Program-made: the position numbers and the translations under genes
Part shown: one piece after another, positions 53,151-64,000 of the stretch
How positions within the stretch are numbered: position 1 is the first letter of the stretch
Layout: every line of letters starts with the position of its first letter
Notes under the pieces: model-generated
Told to the model about the DNA's origin: nothing
Database searches by the model: none
The model's input: the letters and a program-made list of their open reading frames with translations, nothing else
NCBI RefSeq assembly: GCF_033473495.1
Contig: NC_088939.1
Span: 2,418,001 to 2,482,000, forward strand
DNA length: 64,000 nt
Direction: 5' to 3'
Origin: Cercospora beticola
Taxonomy: Eukaryota > Ascomycota > Dothideomycetes > Mycosphaerellales > Mycosphaerellaceae

Positions 53151-56100
53151 TTACTGCCAGTTGATCTGACCTCCCCAACCAGATGCAACTTCTCTCACTA
53201 AAGCCTCCCGAACCAGCTTAACGACTTCCTCTTCCTTGCCTTCGATACCACCTTGTACAATCCCTTGCCTCCAATCCCAAGCGCGCGTGATCTTCTCACC
53301 TTTCTTTGGGTCGAGGGCAACGCTCTCAGCCAGTAGCTCCCAGCTGGAACCGACACTCTTGCTCAAATCTTCCTTGCCGTTTCGCTTTGCTTTGCCCTTC
53401 TTTCCAAATGGTCCCGTTCCAGTATTCACCTCATCTCGATACGCTCCCAAACTGGCCGACAATAATGATTCTGAGTTCTCTCGTATACGTCCCGGTGCAG
53501 CCACGAAATCCTCAAGAATCGCAAGCAGCGAGAAGATTTGCTGTTGCGTGAAGATGCGTTTGTCCTGGCCCAAGAAGGGTAATGCCTCGCCAAACAATGC
53601 AAGAAGTCCTTCGACAGGGATCACTGTCTCCGCCTCCGGGTCGAAAAGTCCTCCTGGTATGCAGTCGGCTGCACTTCTAAGGACAGCGAAGAGTGAAGCA
53701 GCGGCTTGGCGTCGGCGCTCGAGACTGTGCAATGGTCGGTCCGAGGCGGCAAGGATGTCTTGGTCACGCAGATCGTAGAACTTGCGAAGAGTGGCGTATC
53801 CACTGAGATGGGAAGCCAATAGTTCTGCAGCTTCCATGTCGGAATGCCCTAGGTCTGTTAGGGCAGTACGGTTTTTGCTGAGCAGAGAGCTCAACTTGGC
53901 ATCCATGTTCTTCGAGGTAGGCATAGCTGTAGAATGCAGCAAAGAGAGCGAAGTCAGTAGTGAAATTGTGTCCTTGAGCTTATCCTTCGCGTGCGCTCGT
54001 GCATAATAGATCAATGCAGGCCCGTAGGACTGTGTGTTCTCAGCCAGATTGTCTGCGTAGCGTTCGGCAATGTTTCGACGTTGTTCCGTCTGCCCAAGTT
54101 CGTCACAGACGTCAAGCACTTTGTCGACTGTGTCTTCATTGGTGAGTTGTAAGCGATCCAAAAGCTCGCCAATTCTGGTGTTAGCGGTTGAGATTGAATC
54201 GAGGCGATTGAGCAGTGAAACTGCAAGTTCCCAGCCTTCCTTCTCGCCAACCTATCCACAAATCAGTATACGCATGCCTGGATTGCAAGAAACGACTTAC
54301 CTTGCTCTTGCCAGAAAGCAAGTCAGCGTACTCGGCAAGCAGACCATCTCTGTCTATTTCGTCCTTGCCTTTATCAGGGGCTCCGTACGATAATACAAGT
54401 AGGTCTTCCTTAGAGAGCCCTCCTTGACCCAACGCGCCACCTCTACTGCTGGGACGAGCAAGAGGTAGCCAGCCACCCAGAGCAGCAATCTCCGCCACCG
54501 CTACAGCAACAGGCATGCTGAAAATTCGCAGCATTTTGATAACACTGTCGACTTGCTCCTCCATAATGCAAGCCAAGCCAAGTTGTACATCGTCAGTGGT
54601 GTCTGGCTGGAAGACTGCATCCGGCACCTGTCGTCCATGATCGTCTTCGACCACCTGATCTTGCACTCTCAGATATGCATCTGCTAGTCTCCTACGGTAG
54701 GCCGCTAATGGTGCGACATCTACCTCACGTGCCCGATGTTGTGCTCGCTTTATTTGGTTCTGGTTCACACTTGCGTCCAAGTCGGACTCGTCTGAGCCAT
54801 CCCACCAGATGGTCAAGTACAGTGCTCCCTCGAGCCATTCTTGTGCTGTCATCAGAATCTGATCCGGCTGGCCCAAAACGAGACCATAGAGCAACCTGAG
54901 GTTTTCGTAGATGGTCCAAGGCACCTTGCTAGACGCTTTGCGACTCGCGGTGGACATGTTCAAGCTAGACGCCAGACTTCGTTGAAACAGATTCTGCCCA
55001 TTCAAAGAGTCGCCCAGATCCTCGCCTTCGGCAAACTCTTCAAGATCGTCCAAGGAAGACCTTACACGCTGTCTGAAGACAGCCCATTCCATGCTCTTCA
55101 CATCCCAATTGTTGTACCTCGAGCCAGGGCACTCGTCCAGTACACGGATACAATCCTCCATGACAGCGACGATGTTGTCCAGCTGTCTCCCATGATACCC
55201 AGGCTCGCTCGATCCATCATCGAGTGCGCTATCCGCGTGCTCCCAACCCGCATCCTTCAACAGTCTGATAACACGACCAGTGTGCCCGCGTAGGAGATTG
55301 GCAAAGACCACGTCCCAGAATGATTCGTGGGCAGACGGAGAGGGCTCGTTGAGGTGGATCGCATCGTAGTCGTCTGGGAATGGCCGATGCCACGTCTCGA
55401 GCCAATCTAGGAGCGCTCGTGGAACCGAAGTGCTATGCGAAGGCGGCGGCAGCGAGCCGTTTCGTAATCGTCCAGGTTGCTGCTTTGGACTGTTTGTGTG
55501 AGGGTGATGCAATTGCAAGAGTAGACTGGCAAGATAGTTGGCTTTAGTGAAGCCCTCCTTCGACTGAGGACCAATGGCTCCCGTCTTGGTCTTGACGTCG
55601 CTGTGCTGTTTCCACGTCTTTGACAATTCTGCCGCTGCCTCTACCAGCGCAACATCCCCCTCCACGTCTCTGCGCCGGGCTTTGACATCCAGACCTGACA
55701 CGATGCGCTCACTCTGAAGAATCACTACCTCCGGTTCATTCAGCTGAGCGGGTCTGCTGTTGTTCGTCCTGTTGCGTGCGACCTCCGCAATGCCGCTGTT
55801 CTCGCGCACCGCTCCATAGGCATCGCGCTTGAGACCTCGCGGTGGTGTCGGTGCTGCTGGTCTCTCGCCTCTGCCCGACCACGCGGACTGGTGGAAGTTG
55901 TACTCATCGTCGTCCTCGCCCATGGCATCTTCATCGCTGTATTCGTCGTCGTCATCAGGCACGGCAAAATCGGGCTTTTTGCGCGCATATCTATTGGGGC
56001 TCTTGGTCGGGTTGTAGGAGCTCCTTCCAAACCGCGAGCTTCGTGGTGGCTCGCCAGCGGGAGTGGTGGATTTCCCAGTGTTCTCGAGCCATGTCGGAGG

Positions 56101-56175
56101 CGGTCCGGCCGGAGTCGTTGACTGATAAGTGCGAACTGACCGTCCTGGCGTACTAGGCGGTCCAAAGCCCGACAT
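53151..56175 (-). CDS. NUP85: Nucleoporin Nup85
   Basis: Two exons, 56175-54301 and 54251-53151, with a 49-nt intron, give 991 residues. The start MSGFGPPSTPGRSVRTYQST and the STTPAGPPP repeats are typical of fungal Nup85. An acidic low-complexity segment (DDDDEYSDEDAMGEDDDEY) follows. From about residue 200 onward the protein is almost all helical, as in the ACE1/alpha-solenoid fold of the Y-complex. The intron falls in SGKSK|VGEKEGWELA, and splicing joins the two long open frames without a gap. Nup85 anchors the Nup84/Nup107 Y-complex with Seh1. The assignment rests on N-terminal motif, size and fold rather than a diagnostic residue. Confidence 0.8.
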
Positions 56176-58517
56176 ACTGGCCAGCGGTTGTGGTTGTTGT
56201 GGTTGGAGTGATGTGTTGATCGTCCGCCAGCGAAACGCGGAAGAAAGTCGCGAGCACAAGCGCGTCGGCTGGCGCCAACACTTCGCCAATGCCGACCTCC
56301 TCCCTTTCACCTTTCACTTGCCATCAACAAACAAGGCTAGGTCTCCTCGATCAATTCGATGATGACGAGAGCAGTGTCACTTGGTCTGACTGCTCATGCT
56401 GTCAACTCAAGCGCGCACAAAACTGCCGACCCGCCATTGGCAGACAACGAGCTGAAAGAGGATCGAGTTCAAAGCCAATCCCCATTTTGCCCGCTTGCCA
56501 GGTCGGTTTATGTTTACAATGCTCAAGTACTGATTCTCTAGCATTACACGATGATGGTCTGGATCACGCAAGGTACTCCAGATCTTGATCCGGCGCTCCA
56601 AATGCTGCCCAAAGGCACAATCATCTCGTGGAAGCGATTGAAGAACTCGCGACTTTGCAATCGACGACATTCCGCGGTGCTCTCTTCGAGCCATCACACC
56701 ACAAGGCAACCAAGAATCATTCTGCTCGACGAGTGAAGCTTCGCGTCAACCTCGAGCTGCCTAGTCGGTATGTTGTCTCTTGTCTTGGCATGCACACATG
56801 CGTGCACGTATGCTAGACCCGCGCTTGATTGCAACGATACTCAGCTTGCTCTTGATCTTAGGTCGGCGTAGTCATATCAGAATGGACTAACAAGACTCCA
56901 AATAACATGACCAAACTCAAGAACTGTGAAGTCGCGCGCACTCCATACAAGCCACATTTGCTCTTTCAATCTCAATGCAAGCATATTCCTCAATCCTCGT
57001 TACTTGATGAACTTCTTCGCCCGAGGTGCTCTCACGACTCCGATCTCCACACACTCCTCTCATCTACTCTCTCACGACTCATCACATTCCATACCCATCA
57101 ATCTGGTCACCACCCGCTCTAACACCCACTCCTCTCCATCCCGCCCATCCCACGCAACCGCTTTAAACAACAGCCGCGCTTGTTTAACCGCCCGCGCTTC
57201 CCACCAAATCCCCATGCGCGCGCAAGGATAAAACTGCAAGCACCGCACTCGGAACCAGAGGAGATAAGCAACTTCTGCACCTGCATCGCTCTCGACGCTG
57301 CGAAACACTCAATACATCCTAGTTCGCGAAGGATTTTACTTGCAGAAATTTGTCAATCATCTGGACGAGAAGGTGCAATGCTACACGACGTATCGCAAAG
57401 GAGCCGACATCTGCAGGAAGCCGCACCGCTTTTCATTTTCCAGCGCGAAGAGAGAATTTTCCTTTGTTCCGGTGATGATTGCTGTCGTCGTGTGATGCGT
57501 CAGTTGCCGTGCAGTGGCACGACATCAGGTACAGTACGCAGTAAGCAAGCAATCATCTTACGCGATGCCGTTTCCTGGCAGGTGTAGTCGATGTGATCAG
57601 CGTACATATCGGTGAGGAGAGATATGCTGGTCGCGAGCGGCAGTTAAAATCGGAGCCGAATAGTGTGAGACGCAGGTCGTGACATCGTGTCGAAGAGCAG
57701 ACGAAGAAACGTCGTTGCGAATAGTATGCGGCACACGTGTATTTTCATTGTCCTCACATGAAAACTCATCATTAGAATGTCTATCTAAGCGTCGTCACTC
57801 CTCTCCCGTTCATACGTGCGCAAGATCAAGAGTTCAACGTCCCTCGTGGGCTCTTCCCCACGATTTTGCGTGACGCCTCTCTGCATCGCATTGTCTATCG
57901 TTACAGAGGCCCTTCACTGGGTCATGCTTCAATACAGAAAAGCCGAAAATACTAAACTACCGTGTCGTGAATGCAGTTCAAACAATGTTCTTCCAATGCA
58001 GTACGCCGATGTCGCTCGCTGATGTTCCAAAGCACAATTTCATAAGTGTCGCTACCCTTGCGGGTTGTGGTGAGACCTCTATTCCTACATTTGCCCTTGA
58101 TGCTTGTGTCCCCCTCTTTCAAAATGCCGATGTAAAAGTTGCGACCGAAAATTGTGGCAGGTGTTGCTTACTGGAACACCGACGGATGAATCAGTAAGCC
58201 GCCGGGAGCGCGTTCGATTCTACTTTTGCCAGCTCGTGAAAAGATTTGATGCCGCGGAAATGTAATGCGTGTAGGTGAAGCAGTCCGCTACAGCCAAGAC
58301 TCGTTGGCTCGTCTTGACGTTCGTATCGAAGATGATGATCTCGATCGTAGGCTGCAAGTGGCAATTGCACTGTGAGGTCGGCCTGAACAGATGGCAAGAC
58401 GGCAATGCAGTTGCAGGAGGCAGCTTAGGATGGAGAGCATGCGCAATGCGCAATGAAGTCGATGTGGGTTGTTATCGGAGCAAAGTCCAGCGCTTTGCAT
58501 AAGCCTCTGCCACATGC
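56176..58517. other. Long intergenic region
   Basis: 2.34 kb between the NUP85 start and the end of the Zn2Cys6 gene. Short frames between 56359 and 56816 have splice-like borders, but I could not join them in frame. The rest (56900-58500) shows nothing recognisable. Confidence 0.45.
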
Positions 58518-60231
58518 TCAGTAGCGCGCGTTAAGGTTTGAGACCGACATGCGATGTGCGGTAGTCGCATGCTGCTGCTGATCATTTGACGAGCGACGGC
58601 GCAATTGGTCCACACTAGCGGCGTGTTGAGGTTGTGGGTGACGAAGCTGTGGATAGCCTTGCTGGTATGAGGTGGCGGAGGCGGCTTCGTTCGCGACCTG
58701 CTTGGTGTGCTGACTAGGAGTAGAGCGGCCGGAAGCTTCGACTCCTCCGCTGAAACTGTACAGACTGGCTGGAGCCCCTTGTGAGGTCAACGGGCGTCGC
58801 GAATCGTCCGCGTCGCTCGAAGTCGACAGGGAGCTCACTGAGTTTCCAGTGCTGTATCGAACATTGGCGGGTGGCAGCATCGATGCACTGCCACTTCCAG
58901 AACTTGCAGCAGGGCCGGAAAAACTCTCTGAAATGGCACGCCCATTTGTTGGAGATGGTTCAGGGCTGGTTGATGGAGCACTGAATTGATACCCGAGGAT
59001 CGGTGCTGTATTTTGGGCAGAGTCTGCAACGGTTGACGACATGCCGGGAAGACCGTGCAATGCCGAGGTGGAACCACCACTGACAGAAGTGTTGCGAGAC
59101 GCCCCAGGGCTTGCCATTGACCATGACATACTATTGCGACTGTAAATACCTCCGACGTGAGCTCGGCGCGGCGGCTCTGTGAAGGAAGTCAACGGTCGTA
59201 TCTGAGGCACTTCTGTTGATGAATATGTAGCCTGCTGTGGTGCGTAGGGGACGGGGAGTCGTCGCTCCTGTACGGTCTGTGTTGGCAGTGAGGAATGCAA
59301 TGAGCTCATGTTCAATGGAGTTTCGGCCGTGACACTTGGTAGCCGAGCCATCGGAGTATTGGCTGGGTAGCCTGGTGCAGTATGCAGATTGCCGAAGCTG
59401 TATGCTGCCGCAGGTTCGTAGTAGATATTGGCACTGACTGAAGGTGCTGACAGTGAGCCTGTTGTATACGGACGAAAGCTTTCGGCGCTGTAGCTGCTCG
59501 CAATTGACTCGTGTCTAGGAAGTGCGGACGAAGCGTAGGTGTAGTCCTCTACAGGTGATGTATTGTAGGAGTCGTAGTCAGGGTACGCAGTGCGTGTATG
59601 TAGCATTGGCAGAGAAGGGCGCTGAAGGCCAACCTGTGTTGTGTTGCTACCATTATAGAGGTTCGAAGTCGCTTCAACGGGATAGGAAGTCGTCGTCGGG
59701 GTCACATTCGGGATACTGGTGCTACTGGCCGGAATAACCTCAAATTGAGGCAATGGCACTTCCCTGGAGCCCACCTGGGAAATGTCAGCTTGCATGAAAA
59801 TATACCGTCACTCTATGAGCACCTTACTCTGTTGAACGTGCAGGAAGCCTTGTCAGCCTGGGCTGATCGACAAGCTGAACAGCCAGTACCATCGCCAGGA
59901 TCACCGGTACATTTGATCTTGCGTCGGCGGCATCTGGAACACTGCAGAATTGTCAACTTGACTCGCTTCACATGTGGGCGGAGTCACTCACTGCGACTTG
60001 AATTCGCCTTCGCGAATTGCCAGGAAGCGCGCTCTCCGGACCATGCTCGTTTATCAACGTACCCGCGCTTGAGCGACCGAGATAATCAGAACGTAGCTCG
60101 TGCTGCGGTTCGTAGTAGCCATGATCGTAAGCGCCAGGTCGCCCATAGTGGCCGGGAGTGACCGGAGCTCTGTAAGGTGGACGGCCAAGAGAGTCGAATT
60201 CTCCTGCGTAGTAGGACTGCGTCATCATCAT
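58518..60231 (-). CDS. Zn2Cys6 transcription factor
   Basis: Three exons on the minus strand (60231-59992, 59941-59828, 59774-58518), with introns of 50 and 53 nt, give 536 residues. The middle exon is exactly the DNA-binding domain: cysteines at 81, 84, 91, 101, 104 and 114 in the order C-x2-C-x6-C-x9-C-x2-C-x9-C, beginning CSRCRRRKIKC. This is the GAL4-type binuclear zinc cluster, with a rather long last spacing. The first 80 residues are Tyr/Gly/Pro-rich. The 418 residues after the zinc cluster are Ser/Pro/Tyr-rich and look disordered, and I see no fungal-specific transcription-factor middle domain. The protein should be nuclear; target genes are unknown. Three in-frame ATGs start the gene (MMMTQ). 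Confidence 0.88.
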
Positions 60232-62198
60232 CTTGTGCGCGCCACTCTCAACTCCTGGCGGTTGAGCTGGTGACGAAGAGCAGAGAAGAGCACATGTGAG
60301 TTCAAACCATCACCGAAACCGGTCAGAAGTGTGTCGGCATCGATGGAGAGGCCAAAGATGAATGCGAGGAGGCAGTCGGCTCTCGAGCGCTGGCCGCAGC
60401 TGCAGAGGATGATGAGTTAGTCGTAGCTGCGCTGCGCAGGGATGGACAGCAAACAGCCCAGACTGTCGCAATAGGAAGCGGAGTCGGATGTTGTTTGCGT
60501 TAGACAAAGTGACATGGGAGGACGTCCAACCAAGGCCAGCGAAGGCAACAGGTTAGCAGCGTCCTTGATCAGGGACAGAGCGACTGGGCTTACAGATCGC
60601 TGTCGAAGGCGCACCGGCCATTACTTTTGTAGCCGTGCAACTCCTCGTCATTCCTTCGTGATCGTACGGTGATGTTTTGTTACAGAGTCCACGGCTGGTT
60701 CCAGCTGTGCGGTTGCCTGCATAACCGGGCGATCGCCACCAGTGGTCTAGAAGATACCCCGGCAGCAAATGCATTTTTATTACAATGACTACATCGGTTG
60801 AGATGTATATGTTATGGCTGAAGTTGTTGGGAGTCGGAGCATCTTCATGTTACACGGAGTGGCAAGCGGAGAGCTGTGAGCTGGTTGACGAAGTTCGACA
60901 ATCTGGGTCCACAACTAAGCCAACATATACTAGAATGTCAGCCAGACTGGCTCTGAGACGTCAATCTTGCAGCCTTCGGCCTGAAAGAGTTAGGCGGCGT
61001 CGTCCGTGTTGCAGCTGATGATCTGCCATCCCATGCAGGAAGCGCTGGTAACTACAGCTCGATTGAAATGAGTTCACCTGGCACGTGTGCATAGCACCTG
61101 AGGAGTGTGGTCAAACGTGTCGCTCCAGCCTTGACCATGTTGTTTGCTAATCAAACATGCCCACGCACAGCGCGCACAACATGACAAAGCACAGGACGTG
61201 CCTCCGGTGGTCTGGACTACTGCTGCTGCACCCCCACACGGGCGAGATGGCGGGCGGGCGATCAGCCGCCATGGGAGTAATCGGTTGGCTCGTCTCTTGT
61301 GCAATAGATGTCAACTGCCCGGTATGTCACAGTCTGCGGTCATCTCCGTGATGCAAGGGCCCTTGTCGTAGCCGACTTCTCTCGATGAATGGCGCAACCA
61401 GAATGCATGAAGCCGAGAAATGTTACCTAGCATCGCACGAGCAGGGTGACTTTTGTGACATGAAGCGGCACCGGGATACGCCCTCTCCCGCTCCGCGGCA
61501 AGCGCAGCAGACCTTCTTTCGTCCACGGTGTAACCTGTGTGGCCAGAGCCGGACGGGGAGGCGCATTGATGGGGCGAAGGCGAGCGATGCCTACGCAAGC
61601 TCACCGGTTCGAGATCGATGTGAGAATATATCCTCAATGACCGCCAGCAAGCGGCCGTGCATGCTGCTCGCGAACTTCACAGAGGATGGCCATGTCGCTG
61701 TGCTCGTGTTCGTTGCGCAAGCCCGGGAGGGCATCTCAGATGAAGCCCGCTTTGCCTTGGCAATGTCTGCTTGTGAAGAATGATGGAACGGCGGCCGGGT
61801 ACCTGCAGAAGGATGGGGGAGCAGCGGTGATCAAGGAGAGGAGGCGGCGCTGGACTGAACATGTTGTCGGCCAAGGTGGGCTGGGTGGCGAGTGGGCTGG
61901 AGCGGAAACAGTCACACGCGCAGGCTGTCGCGCCCGCGTTGACAAGTGCAGGACAGACAGGCGCAGCATGGGTATTTGAAGTGCATCCCGAGAGCGTTAC
62001 CGATGGGTGAGTGATGCAGACGGGAGGTGAGGTTCTGCTGGAGGAACCAATCGATTGTTGCCAAGACCAGCCGTGAAGACCGGGGCAGGAGCGCTCCACC
62101 ACCACGGCAGCTGCTTCGCGCGGCTCGCGCGCATCACGACTTCCACTGCCACCACCGCTCCATCTCTCCCCTGCCGCCAGTGCACGTCCTCAGGCGCC
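60232..62198. other. Long divergent intergenic region
   Basis: 1.97 kb between the Zn2Cys6 gene and the cyclophilin-RRM gene, expected to hold both promoters and leaders. The ORFs (for example 61385-61783 plus) have no motif. A regulator gene with a long upstream region would fit complex control, but that is inference. Confidence 0.45.
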
Positions 62199-63591
62199 AT
62201 GGCCGTCATCTTCGAGACGAGCGCCGGCGACATCACCGTCGACCTGTTCGTCGACGATGCGCCCACATGCTGTGAGAAGTAAGTCTGCAGAAATGCCGCA
62301 TATCCTCGCCCGCGCTGATCAAATTGCTAAGACACTTCTGCGCAGCTTCCTAAAACTCTGCAAAATCAAGTATTACAACTACTCACCAATCTACAATGTC
62401 CAGCCGAACTTCTCCTTCCAGAGCGGTGACCCCATCGGCCCAGAGTCAAAAGAGAGTGACGGCGGATCGGCGATATGGGCGCTTCCCGATGGCACCACGA
62501 AGCGTGCCTCCAGGCCCGAACGCGCCACCTTCAAGCCCGAGTTCTCCAAAAAGAGGAAGCACAAGGAGCGGGGCACGCTGAGCATGGCTACCACGCCTTC
62601 GAAGCTGAACCCGGGTGAGCGACTCGCAGGGAGTCAATTCATCATCACACTGGCGGATGGGCTGGAGGAGTTGGATGGCAAAGCAGCAGTCTTTGGCGAG
62701 GTTGTGGAAGGCTTCGATGCGCTTGAAAAGATCAATACCGCATTCCTGGACTCGACAGGGCGGCCTCTGCAGGACATCAGGATACTCCATACCGTAGTTC
62801 TCGACGATCCTTACGATGATCCCCCAGGCCTCGTTGAGCCACCGGAGAGCCCTCTGCCATCAGCTGAACAGCGAGCGACTGTGAGGATCGCGCACGATGA
62901 AGTTCTGAAGGACGACACAGATCCGGAACAGATGGAAAAGCTACGGAGAGAACGCGAAGCGCGCGCACAAGCTCTGACTCTGGAACTGATAGGAGATCTT
63001 CCCTTTGCGGATGTCACTCCTCCAGAGCAAATTCTGTTCGTGTGCAAGCTCAATCCAGTCACACGCGACGAAGACCTCGAGCTCATCTTCTCTCGCCTCG
63101 GAAAGATCCTGTCGTGCGAGGTCATCCGCGATAAGAAGACGGGGGACAGTTTGCAGTACGCCTTCATCGAGTTTGCGAACAAGGAAGACTGCGAGCGGGC
63201 GTACTTCAAAATGCAAGGAGTACTCATTGACGATCACCGCATTCACGTGGACTTTTCGCAGAGTGTTTCTAAGATCGCGGATGAGTGGCGAAGCAACACA
63301 AACTCCAAGACGGCCAGATCTCGTGGTGGATTTGGCGGCATTGACAGCTTGCAGAAGCGCAAGCAGTATCGTGACGGTGGGAGAGAGGGCGGCAGCGGTC
63401 GACATTACGATTATGTATTCGACAAGCACGACAAATCCAGGCGAGATGGCGACCGTGATAGCACAAGACGAAGATCTCGAAGTCGCAGTCCCAAACGACA
63501 TGAGAGGCACGAAGGAAGACGGGACCGGCCTCGCGATGAACGGAGAAGGTCACGCAGTCGTGACCGATATCACGATAGGTCTAGACGATAG
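62199..63591 (+). CDS. cyp6: Cyclophilin-RRM protein (PPIL4/Cyp6 type)
   Basis: Two exons, 62199-62278 and 62346-63591 (67-nt intron), give 441 residues. Domains in order: an N-terminal cyclophilin-like domain at about 1-175 ([60 protein letters not shown]); an RRM at about 248-325 with RNP2-like [10 protein letters not shown] and RNP1-like YAFIEF; and an Arg/Ser/Asp-rich tail ([20 protein letters not shown]). This is the architecture of PPIL4, called Cyp6 in fungi, a nuclear protein linked to splicing and transcription. The Arg expected at the isomerase active site is not evident in [13 protein letters not shown], so catalysis may be weak. Confidence 0.92.
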
Positions 63592-63935
63592 CCAGATATA
63601 TTATCAAAGGCCTTCGTGGAATTGCATCGAATTCGTCTACCCCAAGGGCCAACATCAGATGTGCTCAGCATTCGGGAAGCATTCACCTACGCTGTTCACC
63701 AAGTTGCACGTGTCGGATGAGATGCATGTGCAAGTGAACAATGAAAGCAAGTGCGTCACCTCTGTATCAACTGCCACTTCCGGCGCAAGAACATCGAGTA
63801 ACAATCTCTTTGTCCCAACCTCGACTATCTCAGCGCAGCGACAGCATTGAGTACATCCTCCTCATCATTCCCTTTCGATCACGCGCTACCGCAAATTCCG
63901 CCACACACGAACACACGACAATAGAATCCTGCACC
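63592..63935. other. Intergenic region
   Basis: About 340 bp between the cyclophilin-RRM gene and the partial gene at the right edge. Nothing recognised beyond presumed terminator and promoter. Confidence 0.45.
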
Positions 63936-64000
63936 ATGTCTGAGGCCAAACTCCTAGTCTATCACCACCAGCCACGCGGCGAGCCGATCGTCTCCAAGGG
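63936..64000 (+). CDS. Start of a gene cut by the window edge
   Basis: An ATG in good context (CACCATGTCTGAG) opens a frame reaching the edge, of which 21 full codons are visible (MSEAKLLVYHHQPRGEPIVS). Too short to identify. Confidence 0.45.
   Translation, partial: MSEAKLLVYHHQPRGEPIVSK

Noticed and set aside
56359..56890. Possible small multi-exon gene with a mitochondrial-like start
   Set aside because: Donor- and acceptor-like sites are present, but removing the apparent intron 56502-56541 leads to a stop within a few codons, so the pieces do not join in frame.
61605..61625. GGTTCGAGATC resembling a tRNA B box
   Set aside because: No A box upstream and no cloverleaf can be drawn.
1..64000. 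Transposons, CRISPR arrays, rRNA or tRNA genes
   Set aside because: I saw no transposase or reverse transcriptase motifs, no long terminal or inverted repeats, no regularly spaced repeats and no RNA gene signatures. Small diverged elements could still be missed by eye.

Overview
This window looks like a contig from a filamentous ascomycete (Pezizomycotina; the gene style fits a Dothideomycete, but that is inference). The evidence is short GT-AG introns of about 45-65 nt with CTGAC/CTAAC-like branch points, monocistronic genes on both strands, and fungus-specific families such as a Zn2Cys6 regulator, an RGS-LOV photoreceptor, a GH43_24 galactanase, an LAD-type polyol dehydrogenase and an allantoate-permease-type MFS transporter. 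I see no rRNA, tRNA, CRISPR array or transposon. Exon boundaries were worked out by hand; every CDS model with stated exons closes in frame.

Layout. Positions 1-9528 hold a partial glutamine amidotransferase and then a carbohydrate-flavoured block: a secreted GH43 exo-beta-1,3-galactanase, a divergently transcribed LAD/SDH-family polyol dehydrogenase, a Pmp3-like membrane protein with an Arg/Ser tail, a Gfo/Idh/MocA (dihydrodiol or D-xylose dehydrogenase-like) enzyme with a predicted 6-nt microexon, and a typical L-arabinitol 4-dehydrogenase. These could form a route from arabinogalactan to galactose and arabinose and on through polyol oxidation. Positions 10677-13421 encode a five-exon RGS-LOV-PAS blue-light receptor. 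A 2.3-kb gene-poor stretch leads to a small unknown gene, a quinone oxidoreductase, the ubiquitin shuttle Dsk2, a polyglutamine protein with PAS-like segments, a secreted GPI-type S10 carboxypeptidase, a seven-exon MFS transporter and bleomycin hydrolase.

Positions 30173-33806 are largely empty apart from one weak ORF. Then follow an SCOC/Slo1-type coiled-coil protein, an isocitrate lyase/PEP-mutase family enzyme, a peroxisome-targeted SCP-2 protein, the FG nucleoporin Nup2 (with an unusually long first intron that offers an in-frame alternative start), a single-pass membrane protein, a SprT-like metalloprotease and a probable mitochondrial RRM-like protein. Positions 47823-53007 carry three redox or tailoring-type genes: a GMC oxidoreductase, an FAD-dependent oxidoreductase and a SAM methyltransferase. 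Nup85, a Zn2Cys6 regulator, a cyclophilin-RRM (PPIL4/Cyp6) protein and the start of a further gene complete the window.

Most genes are housekeeping. The parts most worth following up are the RGS-LOV receptor, the polyol/galactanase neighbourhood, the microexon, the Nup2 alternative start and the redox trio.
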